Under the pieces are notes generated by a model that was not told where the DNA came from, did not search any database, and worked only from the letters and a program-made list of their open reading frames with translations. Shown piece by piece: positions 12,690 through 23,213 of a DNA stretch of 64,000 nucleotides. Source of the stretch: Bedellia somnulentella (lineage: Eukaryota > Arthropoda > Insecta > Lepidoptera > Bedelliidae); NCBI GenBank assembly GCA_963576735.1, contig OY755180.1, positions 18,690,678 through 18,754,677 of the forward strand, in the 5' to 3' direction. Position 1 is the first letter of the stretch, and each line of letters opens with the position of its first letter. Position numbers and translations under genes: made by a program.

Positions 12690-12832
12690 ATTGTGCTTAA
12701 AACAGTCGGTGTTCGAAATGTTAATTATAAAGTGGAATGTATGAAAATCTGGTTGAATGTTACTGAAGCTCGAGAGGTTTTGGAGATCACCCCATTGGGA
12801 ACTTATGGTGTGAGTATATGTATGTATGTGTA
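12690..12832 (+). mobile_element. Family B LINE 3' fragment, diverged
   Basis: GAAGCTCGAGAGGTTTTGGA, CCCCATTGGGAACTTATGGT and a GTAT tail. An internal deletion removes the stretch between them. Confidence 0.7.
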
Positions 12833-12955
12833 ATAAATAATAACAGAGACATGAAGATTGTATGTGGTGTCGTGCTGGAGAAATATATCATAAAAGATGT
12901 CAACTTTTGACTAATAGGGAAAAAAAGTATATAATACTTTTGTTTATTTTAAACG

Positions 12956-13201
12956 GCTGTGTAGTGTCGGCTTAGAATAGCACTAACCCATTTCTTCCGG
13001 TGGATGTACTTAAGAGGCGACTAACGGTATTGGGAGCGTTTAAGGTATTTTTGGGCGATGAGGTTGGAGACCTCCACCAATCCAACAACCTTAATTTTAC
13101 TATCTTTTCTCCACACAATTTTCCAAAAGTGGCTGAGGAATTTCTAAATCCTAAGGTCTGGCTACCCCTTCTAGGGATTTATAGCCGTGAGTATATGTAT
13201 G
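12956..13201 (+). mobile_element. Family A retroposon (A1)
   Basis: Full length with a short tail. A run of readable codons across it (from 13000) is an accident of the family sequence. Confidence 0.8.
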
Positions 13202-14649
13202 ATTATTTCATTATTTTTATTTATGTATGTATGCATGTTATTTTTAACAAAAACAATCTTATCATTAACATGTTACAGGTACTGCAATGTATTTTTGTGA
13301 TAGACAAACTACGAACGAGTATACAAGTTCACCAAACGTTCCTACTTACACTTGCATTAAAAACGTGACAAGCGAAACAAGTTGAAGCAAGTATTCATTA
13401 TATTGTAGATTGTCTTAACCACACAAAAATGCAATAACATACACAAGAAGAAATGAGGACTTAATGTAAGCAACTCAGAAAGTAGTGAGCTTTTTTGACT
13501 AATGCACGTCAGAAGTATTTTAGGGCATTTGTGAGACGTAAATAGACAATGCCATTTCTAATAAACTAGTGCTAGTAAAAATAATAGCCCCTCTTCCACA
13601 ACCGATAATTTTACTTAGGCCTATTTTACTCATTCTAAATATCATATTGAAGGCTTTATTCCATTTTAATATGAAACGACCGTCTCGTTGTGTAAAGCTT
13701 TGTTACTCGATTGTATATAATCGGTGGCGTAGGCGTTTCGTAGCAGCAACGTCTACGCGATATTGTAGTCTTTTTATAGTTCGTAGTAATACAATGTACT
13801 TCTTTTTAAAAATAGTGCCAAGATTCTTTACTTTGTATTTGTAGTAAAACGAAACGAGATGTTTTTCGATATTGCCTTTTACTTGGGTACATGTTTCTTG
13901 TATAAAGTGTTTGCACTGATCACAAGGCTTGTGTAAAAAACTTTGTTGACATAATGCATCTTCATTGTAGTGCAAATCATGTAAATATATTTGACATTAA
14001 ATTTTCCTTGTCACTTCATTTTACAGCTACTAGTAAAGTATTCAAAACCATTTTCTTGTCCTTTGAAGTTGTACAAAACTTGGAATTTCAATTTCACAGT
14101 GAAAGGCTTAAAACGTTGCCCGTTTAATTAATTGGAGCTTATTCTTCTATCGCTAGTAATACAAACAGTAGTTTGTTTGTGGTACGACGAAGCTGTGACG
14201 GGCGGCAACCGCACCGGCTCTTTCAAATATCTCTCCTGCTTAAATGTAATGTGACTTGCTTTGTCTTTCACGGAATAAGGTATTAAATATTCATTCGGAA
14301 ACGCTTTGTTAATGTTCTGCTGTGTCTGTTAGGGTTCGTTGCAGCATCTAGACTGACGTTGCGTTTTATTTAAGTAAGAATTGTGAGTTTTGATGTTGTA
14401 TTTTTTTTGAAATATCGGGTAATCTAAAGTTTTAAATCGCAGATAGGAAATGTTAAGTATTGAGTAAAATTATAAGTTATATGATGAAGCGAGAAAGTTG
14501 ATAGTGGTAGGTTAAGTGAGACGGTTCATTTCATGTTACCTCTGCATGGAAGATGTGATGGGATTAATATTGATATTAGAAAAAAAAAATACTATCTTCA
14601 TAAGTCATTTAAAAAAAACTATTAACCCAATCCAACTTGTTTGGGTTAT
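13202..14649. other. Unassigned DNA with overlapping short ORFs
   Basis: ORFs on both strands overlap at 13569-13975; the minus one is Cys/Lys-rich (KPCDQCKHF). No family recognised. Confidence 0.5.
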
Positions 14650-15270
14650 AATAATAATAAAATATTTATTCATTTTTCAAAAGAACATAAATTCGTCTTT
14701 ACCTAGTTAGTTATTTAAAGTACAAAAGTATTATATTTTCCTGTTCCTGAGCTAGGTAATTTACCTATATTTCAGGCAACAATAAACAGAAAAGGCTTAA
14801 ACTACCAGTTTTCATATAATGGTATTGGTAAGTAATGTATAAATTTTTATCAGAATCAATTGTATCTAACTAATTATATTATTACAATAAAAAACATCAT
14901 ATATTAACTTATTATATTAAGCAATTCCTCTGATTCAGTGTATGTAAGATTTAATAGCCACGATTGGAGTTTTTTCTTGCATTCAAAGTTATTTAAGTTA
15001 TATAGTACTAGTAGTCTATTTATTTTATTATACAAGTTTGGTCCTATAAATATAAAGAATCTATTTGTAATGGAAAATTTTGCACTATAAGTATTCAAAC
15101 ATACTATATCCTTTCGCCTCCTGTTTAGTGTATCAGGGTTGAAGTATAAGCTAGCATGCTGTTTTAGAAAAGTGAATAGTATAAAGAGCTGGCGCACAGT
15201 TAGCACTTTGCATTGTTTTTTATAGTTCGGTGGTAGGAAATCTATTACAGGTGCATTGATGGACCTTGAA
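14650..15270 (-). pseudogene. CR1/jockey-type LINE relic, ORF2 C-terminus and 3' tail
   Basis: Minus-strand frame from about 15265 to 14904 reads SINAPVIDFLPPNYKKQ, then LTVRQLFILFTFLK and FIFIGPNLYNKINRL before a stop; this is the usual pattern at the end of CR1-like ORF2 (VRQL, then YxGPxLYNKL). Downstream is AT-rich sequence ending in a TTATTATTA tail near 14650. Everything 5' is missing. Distinct in sequence from the LINE at 29.2-31.7 kb. Confidence 0.65.
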
Positions 15271-15989
15271 AGTTAAAGTAACATTATATAACATATATGA
15301 CTATCATGAAGAGCCTTCATATTTTAAAGATTAATATACAGTTTCTATTACGCAGAGAAGTATAGCTGTCTTACAATAATATAATAGACAAAATCGGTTG
15401 TGTAGTTTATTTGCTACAACCCCTCAAAAATCACATCTTTAAATTAATATTACATACAAAAATGTGTAAGAAAACTCAAGCATAATAAACGCAAACGGAT
15501 CTCTTAATTACTTAGCGCGAGCGAATAAAAGTCCAATTTAATCCCACATCCTTAGTACTAGAATAGACATTCTTAATCCGAGTGAAATTCACTCTTTATT
15601 CCCCGTCGCTGCAGCGGAGGCTGAACAATGAATCAAGCTTAAGTCTCACGTCTGCGACAGGTAAAAAGTGGATCATTTGTTTAGTAGTTGAAATATAAAA
15701 CCAGGTTTCGAGCCCCGCCCCGGGTTAAGTGTTAATACGGGTTAATTTTTATGCCGCGCAATTAATAGGGCACTTGTCTTTCTAATTTTTTCCTACTTAT
15801 ATCTTTACACCGAAAAATGGACTAGACAATGTTTAATTAAACTTTTAAAGATGTTTAAAAAATACGTACATTAGCAGCTTGGCAGCAATGGGGTATTTCA
15901 GCATTAACATTCCCTCAGTCACTTTTGGAAATTCACACTTGAAAAGGTAGTCTAAAACTAAGTAAAGTTAGTATGACTATGAGAATCAA
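15271..15989. other. Unassigned DNA
   Basis: Contains a short GC-rich patch with GTTTCGAGCCCCGCC, resembling a lone tRNA B box; no full element. Confidence 0.5.
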
Positions 15990-15999
15990 TTCGTATGAC

Positions 16000-16382
16000 A
16001 TAATATAACATAACATAAACGTTCACGCCGAATGTCCCCGAAGGGGTTGTCAGAGGTACTAATACTTCTGAACGTCACGTGACTTTGTCACCTGGTGTTC
16101 AGAGTAACCATGTTTTGCATGGACAGTGTACTCACGTGATAGGGGGCAGGCCTATCGCCGTTTTGTACGAATACACTGTCACATGACTAAGTACAACTCA
16201 GCCATGTGGGTTTCCTCACGATGTTTTCCCTCACCGTTAACAACCATGATAAATTAACCACACATATGTCTTTGACATGACACTAGAAAAGACAAATTGG
16301 TGTAGGCCCGAACCAAGACTTGAACACTAGTCGTTTACATAACCGAGTGTTTCACCCACTGGGCTATCACGGTTGCTATCGG
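16000..16382 (-). mobile_element. Family C tRNA-derived SINE with target duplication
   Basis: Flanked by a perfect 10-bp duplication TTCGTATGAC (15990-15999 and 16383-16392). Minus strand: tRNA-like head with A box (TAGCCCAGTGGG) and a B box region, body with CATCGTGAGGAAACCCACAT, then CCCCTTCGGGG, GGCGTGAACG and a TATGT tail. Confidence 0.9.
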
Positions 16383-16458
16383 TTCGTATGACTTCCCGGG
16401 GAGAAATGGGCTTCTTAAGTGCTATGACCTGATCAGCCATTTAACTGTGTGTACTTTT

Positions 16459-16676
16459 ACATACACACATATACTCACGGCCATTAATCCCAAAAAAGGG
16501 GTAGCCAGAGCTATAGAGCTAGAAACTCTTCAGCCACATTTGGAAGTTGAAAGGGGACATGATGGTAGAAATAAAGTATCGTTGGTGATGGGTCTTCCTT
16601 AGTCGCCTCTTACGACTCCCGTGGGTGTAACAGGGTAGTGTCATTCTAAGCCGGTACTGCACAGCAAATAATCTTC
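16459..16676 (-). mobile_element. Family A retroposon (A3), internal deletion
   Basis: Missing about 25 bp between GATGGGTCTTCC and TTAGTCGCCTCTTACG. Otherwise like the 20.9-kb copy. Confidence 0.75.
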
Positions 16677-18084
16677 TACCTTTACCAAATACACTTATTT
16701 TTCCTAAGCTCAAGTAAAACGGTAGCTATACCAATAGTTTTTGTGCCAGCATTTAAAAACTGTTTTCATCTCGTCCATTTCAGCCGCAATTCCCAGACGC
16801 GAGCCAGCCAGCTGTCAGTACGCCGGCGGCCGTTTCATTATTATCTCCTCATTTAATGCGCTACTCTTGTTCGTACCACTTATTGTAATTCGTTTCAGTG
16901 TTTTTGTTTGGAGCATCTGGGTTTTCTGGCTATTTTATAAAGAGGCTAAGTTATTAGGTTTAGTTTTCATTAACTGAAAATACTTTAAAATCTATAATAT
17001 TTATAGAGTACATTGTTAAGTGGCACCCTAGCTTGGCTTGGGTTATTAAGGGTTAAAATAAATCTAAGAAAGTAACGTAAGTTAGCTACCTTTCAGTGAA
17101 AGTTTCCGCAATAGGTCCAGCCATTTGAGAGCTTAGCTGAAACAAATAGACACAGAAACAAATAAAAAAATGATCTTTGGTTTATGAACCACGTATACAT
17201 GCATACAGCCAAGCCCCAATTTCATTTATATGTATACGTTCCCGAATATTTTATCCAGGCTACCGCATTTTAATTATTTTCAAACAATAAACATGGAAAC
17301 AACTCGTCTTTAGGTTTTTAATATTGTAGTTTTAGGGTGTTGCGACTAAAATACGTTCCTATGTAGTGAAACGAAAGTACACCGCGAACAAAAGTGCTCT
17401 CGACATACAGAGTATAAATGATGAAAGTATTTCATTTATTTCCCGCTTAGTTTGTAACACAACCGCAACAAAACCTACAATGTTTTTTATTTCCAACCTC
17501 ATATACTTCACATAAATCCAAAATTTTCTCACACTCGTATCTTTCTACGTTCCACTCAAAATCGTAAAATGAAAATATTCATTTTTCTTTTCTAGGTAAT
17601 TTAATCGTGGCGCTCGCTCAAGCGATCCGGTTTTGATCCGGTCTGCGCCGGTTATGAGTGGCAGGTAACCGGGTAACCGGTTAACCGGCAACGTCAACGT
17701 GTGGAAATATAGATTGATTTTCTTCACGTTCCTGGAGATAGATCCAGAGGTTTAACTTTCATGAAGGCGCCTGCTGCTGCAAATTGAAATATTTCTTTTC
17801 AAAATAACACTTGATTTCCGCGTCTTTACATTTTTTCTTTGATACTTTTAACTCTGCGGATGTGATTGAACGATTTCGCCACGTCTGGGCAAGTCAAACA
17901 ATGTAAGGAAATGCTTGATGGAATTTTAAATTCTATATATGTAATTTGTTGCATTCCACTTAGTGTTTAGTTTAACTGATCAAATATTGAGCACTTCACA
18001 GATAGCAAACTAGCATTTATACAAATGTATTGTTTAATTAACTGCTCAACAATATCTGAGTACGCAAAAAGTTTTTTTTTCAAG
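16677..18084. other. Unassigned DNA containing the CCGG cluster
   Basis: Besides the cluster at 17625-17690, nothing recognised. Confidence 0.6.
17625..17690. promoter_or_regulatory. Cluster of AACCGG/CCGGTT half-sites
   Basis: A GC-rich island in AT-rich DNA with six CCGG-centred sites, including a perfect palindrome ACCGGTTAACCGG. AACCGGTT is the Grainyhead consensus, so this could be a homotypic enhancer. Motif evidence only. Confidence 0.3.
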
Positions 18085-18094
18085 TGCCTTATTG

Positions 18095-18265
18095 CCACAA
18101 AAAGGCTGGCGCTCGTAGTATGAAGAATAAAAGAGCATGTATGAAAATATTGATGGATGTAAACGAAGCTAGAGAGGTTTGTCAGGATCGGGCGAAGTGG
18201 CGACCAATAGTCTCTGCCTACCCCAATGGGAACTAATGGCGTGAGTATATGTATGTATGTATGTA
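18095..18265 (+). mobile_element. Family B LINE, 171-bp 5'-truncated copy with target duplication
   Basis: Flanked by a perfect 10-bp duplication TGCCTTATTG (18085-18094 and 18266-18275), so the full extent of the insert is known. Ends with TACCCCAATGGGAACTAATG, GCGTGAG and GTAT repeats. Confidence 0.88.
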
Positions 18266-18275
18266 TGCCTTATTG

Positions 18276-19470
18276 AATACTTAAATCATAACACTCAAGA
18301 AACAAAATGGCTTAAAACTGTGTCTTAAACATCAAAACATCATAGTAAAAAATAATAATTTAATTTTAAAATAAACATCAAAGCATCATAGTAAACAATA
18401 GAAACATTAAGAAAAGCTTTTTATACTCAACGAAAACTCACGCAACGCAAGTAAAGTGAAAAAGTAGAAGCACCGCTAAGGTGTTCGCCGTCGGCCATCA
18501 AACTTCAATCCATTACATCGAACATCGTAAAGATTTATATCGCCTGTAAAAAATCAGCCTGATTTATTAGGACAGGTGCGAAACGTTGGCCCGAAGCCAG
18601 CCTCCTGATTTGAATCTGGCCATTTTTACGGCCAACTAAGACATGAAATCTAGATTGTGAAGGCTTTATTCTCTTTTGAGAACACTGACAAGGCTCTCGA
18701 GTATTTTTTCTCGATAAAACGATTCGGATTTGGATTGAATAGCGTTACTCAAAAGTTAACTTTGTTTTTAAAGGATATTTGATGTGAAAGAAAATGATTG
18801 AACAAGTTTAATGATTGAACGCGAGAGGGATTTATGGTGAAACTGTTTAGGCGTGTTATAAGGGGCGTCATAGATTTTGTTCTTTGTATGTAAAAGTCTA
18901 TCAAATTATTAAATTAACATAGTTCAACAAAACGAATACCAGAAAAACATTTAAATAAGCCAGGAATCATGTTTCCAAAGTGTATTTATCAGGTAAAGCG
19001 AAACAGCGATATGTAAATGTTTGCAATCGGCCGCCATCTTAGTTTGCTCAGTTCCAAATTTGAATATGCAAAAACACTAATGGCTGCTCCTCAATACTGC
19101 AGCTTGTTATCAATGCAATACGGTTTATTTTCGTTTACCGCCATTGTTGATTTTGTAAGCGGTTTTATTATGGGCTTTTGAATGCCAGTTGTTAGTTATA
19201 CATTTATTCATTAAGATCGTTCAGTTTTCCTAAAGAGATCTTTTAATTCTTTCATTGAAAGTTAAATTAAGGAGTAAATTTTCGTTTGCACTTATTATTT
19301 CATAGAAATCATATTTCGAATTTTGTACCTACACAACTAACGACTAACTTGATTTAGAACCTTCTATATCAAGGTGAATATGAATACACTTACAGCGCCA
19401 AAAGAACTCCTATTTTTAAATGCCTAAAGTTGCAAAACCAAGGCTATTTATTGAATCCATATTTATGCAA
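18276..19470. other. Unassigned DNA
   Basis: YY1/Pho-like motifs at 19030-19040 and about 19137-19148. No gene seen. Confidence 0.6.
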
Positions 19471-19483
19471 TATATAACTACTC

Positions 19484-19624
19484 ATACATACATACATATT
19501 CTCACGCCGTTAGTTCCCATTGGGGTAGGCAGAGACTATCGATCGCCACTTTGTACGATCCTGGCAAACCTCTCTGGCTTCGTTTACATCCATCAATCTT
19601 TTCATACATGCTCTTTTATTCTTT
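19484..19624 (-). mobile_element. Family B LINE, 141-bp 5'-truncated copy with target duplication
   Basis: Flanked by a perfect 13-bp duplication TATATAACTACTC (19471-19483 and 19625-19637). Lies on the minus strand; the 3' tail is to the left. Confidence 0.88.
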
Positions 19625-19637
19625 TATATAACTACTC

Positions 19638-20315
19638 GATATATAATAATTTACATACTTAGTCAAAATAATAACATAATATCATAACTACAACTTCTGA
19701 AACAACAGTAAAAGACACAAATAATATTTACAATAAAATTGCTTTCGGTGCAGTGGGAGAAGCAGCTACAAGAAAAGTGCACTTTTTTTGACACCAAGTT
19801 TTTATGGTTCTGAAATTTTGAATAGGCATGATGACAAATTTTGAGAAACTATTCTATAATATTTAGAAATATATATGAATTGTAATAAACATAATATTTC
19901 TGCGAAAAATTTAGGTTTAGTATTTAAAAAATAATTATTTATTCATAAATTTAAAATTTGCACTAAAACGCGTCAAAGTGTCATGGCGTCGCTTGCTTAC
20001 GTCACTATAGAGTACAAGGAACATTTGGTATATGTAAACATTATCTAATTCATATTTAATTTAGACATTTCACTAATTTTTACATTAAAACATGGCTTTA
20101 AAAGCAAATAGGTGGTGTTCCGTCCCTCTGGGTACTCATACGTCCATAAAAACTCATGAGAAGTTATATATTTTTGTTCCTTTCGATAAGAAATTAAGAA
20201 AAAAGTGGCTTTATACAGCTTTATTTTTGTGAAGATCACTTTGATGACAGTATTTCCTTTTTATTTTGTAGAATTTTGTTGCTAAATTCATTATAATTTT
20301 ATAGGAAGAAGTAAA
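19638..20315. other. Unassigned DNA
   Basis: Nothing recognised. Confidence 0.6.
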
Positions 20316-20566
20316 CAGTGTGTAGTGAGGGCTTAGAATAACACTACCCCAGTTCTACCCGTGGGTGATCGTAAGAGGCGACTAAGGGTATAGGGGCTTT
20401 TTAAGCGATTGTTGGGCGATGTGGTTGGAGACCCGTCACCAATAACATTTATTATTACTATCATTTCCCCAATCAACTTCCAAAAGTGGCTGAGGAATTT
20501 CTCATTCCAAAGCTCTGGTTACCCCGATAAGGGATTTATAGCCGTGAGTATATGTATGTATGTATG
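20316..20566 (+). mobile_element. Family A retroposon (A2)
   Basis: A2 hallmarks: CCCGTGGGTGATCGTAAGAG, GACTAAGGGTATAGGGG, GATGTGGTTGGAGACCCGTC and CAATCAACTTCC. Confidence 0.85.
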
Positions 20567-20925
20567 GAAATAACTGAATTTAGCGCAATAAATTTACACA
20601 AAAGCAATTGAAGTTAATAACGGCGCATTTAATTAAAAAAGCGAACGAGTGTGTATTATCTTAAGTAATTCAAATGTAAACAAAGAGAAAGAACTCTAAC
20701 GTGACGTCATGCGCTCTGATTGGCGTTCAACATTATATGGCGGATTGCCGTATTTAGCGATTTTATTTTATCGATTATAATATTCATCTTGCTTTTAATC
20801 ATGAAAAGAATCAGAGTCTTAGAATAGGGAATTTTGTAATAATGTACACACAAATTATTTCAATGAAATTTACTTGTTGTCATCATGCCTATTCCTGAAC
20901 ATGACAATGTAGTTTGATTTTTTAA
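20567..20925. other. Short unassigned stretch between two A copies
   Basis: Contains the CRE/CCAAT block listed separately. Confidence 0.6.
20701..20745. promoter_or_regulatory. CRE, inverted CCAAT and YY1/Pho-like block
   Basis: TGACGTCA, then ATTGG and ATTATATGGCGG lie within 45 bp. The three motifs are typical of promoters, but no gene starts nearby that I can see. Confidence 0.25.
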
Positions 20926-21184
20926 CATACATAAGTAGATACAAATACTCACGGTCATAAATACCAAAAAGGGGTAGCCAGAGCTTCAGAGCTAGAAACT
21001 CCTCAGCCACATTTGGAAGTTGATAGGGGATAGGATGGTAGAAATAAAGTATAGTTGGTGATGGGTCTCCAACCTCCTCGCCCAAAAACTAAAACACAAA
21101 AGACCTTTTTCCCTTTGTGTCCTCTTACAACACCCGTGGGTAGAAAGGGGTACTGAAAAATCTAAGCTGCTACTACACGGCATA
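20926..21184 (-). mobile_element. Family A retroposon (A3)
   Basis: Full length on the minus strand, with CTTTATTTCTACCATC replaced by CTTTATTTCTACCATCC in the centre and a decayed head near 21160. Confidence 0.75.
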
Positions 21185-21264
21185 TTTTTATCAACCCATA
21201 TATTTATATGCGATAATAAAATCGTGCATGTAATTTTGGTCTTTTGTCATATCATGATATTTCG

Positions 21265-21395
21265 TGCTGTGTAGTGTTGGCTTAGAAAAGCACCAACCCA
21301 TTTCATCTCGCGGGAGTCGTAAAAGGTGACACAGGGCTTGGGCCTTTTAGCTTTTTAAATGATTGATGGGCAATGTCGCTAAAGTGACTTAATTT
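21265..21395 (+). mobile_element. Family A retroposon, head only
   Basis: GCTGTGTAGTGTTGGCTTAG through GGGCAATGTCG, then similarity is lost. The 3' half and tail are missing. Confidence 0.6.
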
Positions 21396-21509
21396 TAGCT
21401 TCAGGAAGAAACAGGTCATATTTTTCATTCAATTAAATGATAACTAAGTTTCAAAATGATATACAATCCGATATAATCGAAAAATCAATCCAAGATAAGA
21501 CCGCCAATT

Positions 21510-21606
21510 GTACCTCACTGTAAACTGTTTGATCATATTACTATTTTTGTAAATTTGTGTTTGATGTGCATTATAGAGTTATTCTATTCTATTCTATTCT
21601 ATTCTA
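21510..21606 (+). repeat. LINE 3'-end fragment with TTCTA tail
   Basis: Matches the 2.5-kb fragment (TTTGTGTTTGATGTGCA) and ends in five TTCTA repeats, a typical tail of target-primed insertion. Nothing coding is left. Confidence 0.65.
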
Positions 21607-22002
21607 CAATCCTATCGCTCCTAATATTTCCAAGAAGTGTCAATCAAATTGTGAAATTTTAAATAATACTGACACATATAAAGCCAGCTACACTGGAATC
21701 CTTTCGGTAAGTTCAGTAGAGGTCATATTTTTCATGCTGATGAAGCCACTTGTGACTTGTTGAAAACTTGGGACAGTTTTGGAGTTGCAAAAATATATAA
21801 TTGCTATTTGAAATGAAACATTTAAAGTTAATATCTTTTTACCATATATGTACTAATAAAAAACCGTTTTTAGTACAACTATGCTTTTCACCTATAATTC
21901 TTCTTACTCTTCTACTAGTCTTTACTTTAATTAACGTATCAGCCGTAACGTTTTTTCTTTAAAGACAAAAGTGGAAAAGTCCTTGATTTAGTAATTTATT
22001 TC
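21607..22002. other. Unassigned DNA
   Basis: Nothing recognised. Confidence 0.6.
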
Positions 22003-22084
22003 ATTCATTCATTCATATTCTCACGCCGTTAGTTCCCATTGGGGTAGGCAGAGACTATCGATCGCCACTTTGTACGATCGATAT
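22003..22084 (-). mobile_element. Family B LINE 3' fragment
   Basis: 80-bp tail fragment on the minus strand; its simple repeat is GAAT instead of GTAT. Confidence 0.75.
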
Positions 22085-22662
22085 TTATTTATTTGTTTAC
22101 TTAGTAATTTATTTGTTTTATACAAAAAACATCAAGGGATAAAGCCGATGCAACATTGCAATATTCTATACATTTGGTACAAGGTAACGTAAAGGATTGG
22201 AGGTTACTTAGTATTAGATTATATTTTTTGGTATGTTTTTTACATAAAGGTGTTTAAAACAAAAAAAGTCGCTATTATGTTATTATTCAACTCTCTTATG
22301 GACATAGTTTAAAAAAGTGCATACATACATGCATGAAAAAATTAGGTAGTGCAATTGTAATTTATAATAACAATGTAAATGTAATTTATACAAAATGGAT
22401 TACAGACATAATCCTCTTCCAGTAAAATGTAATGTTGCGGCACTTATATTTATATTTATTATATTACTTATATCCTACTTAGAATGTATCGCTCTCCAAA
22501 CTCGCATTGGTTCTCGAAAACACAATCGACCGATGACACTCGTCCATTTCGATTTTCGATTCGAGCGTCACTCGAGCGGTATCGAATACACGAGAGCTCT
22601 CGACTCGGCGTTTTCATCAATACAGCCTGTTGTAACTGGCTGGTGGAGTTTAAACATGTAGA
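22085..22662. other. Unassigned DNA at the BEL/Pao insertion site
   Basis: Two overlapping short ORFs (22395-22672) arise from a TCGA-rich patch around 22500-22610; neither is convincing. Confidence 0.5.
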
Positions 22663-22667
22663 ACATT

Positions 22668-23119
22668 TGTAGCCGCGAGTGACTTATTTAAACTTTAAAC
22701 ACTTACCAGGCACGTGGCTGGCAGGGGTGGCGTTCGAACTCTCGAGAGTTTATTGATGAATCACAGCGCAGGCTTACACTTTTCACCATAGGTCCATAGA
22801 TAAATGTGGTTCAGTCCTTTTTCACTTTGTTCGGGAAATAGACTTGATTCGGAATTTATTTGGTAACTTTTATACGAACGTGTGCACTCACATCGGCGTG
22901 TTGAGAAAGAGAGACTAACTTGCGGAAACGGATGTGGTTGTAAGACGTCAGACGTCAATGTTGCCAGTTTCCCGCATCAACGAGGTAGTGTTAGAGAAAA
23001 TAAGCCACATGAAATAAATCTATTTCTAACGTGAATTAAAAAGTATGTAAACTATGTTTTGTTGTCTTGTGCACACCTAATAAAGAAAATTATAAACTAA
23101 TTTGTTCCAGTACGGAACA
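22668..23119 (-). repeat. 3' LTR of the BEL/Pao element
   Basis: 452 bp, TG...CA ends. By eye it matches the other LTR at every position, indicating a recent insertion. Confidence 0.95.
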
Positions 23120-23213
23120 TAAACCCGCTCACCTTAAAAGTATATAACTTTTAACAAAATAAAAGAAAATATAACCTAACCTATGACTATGATTTAAATA
23201 TGTATAAAGTACT

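Noticed and set aside
13000..13368. 122-codon ORF and similar peptides (VAEEFL...WLPLLGIYSREYMY) in many A copies
   Set aside because: Shared because the A family is repeated; frames are broken in most copies and the ORF runs out into flanking DNA. Only the last few residues echo the B LINE, by shared 3' sequence.
22761..22958. 65-codon ORF repeated at 28637-28834
   Set aside because: It is inside both LTRs; identical because the LTRs are, with no sign of function.
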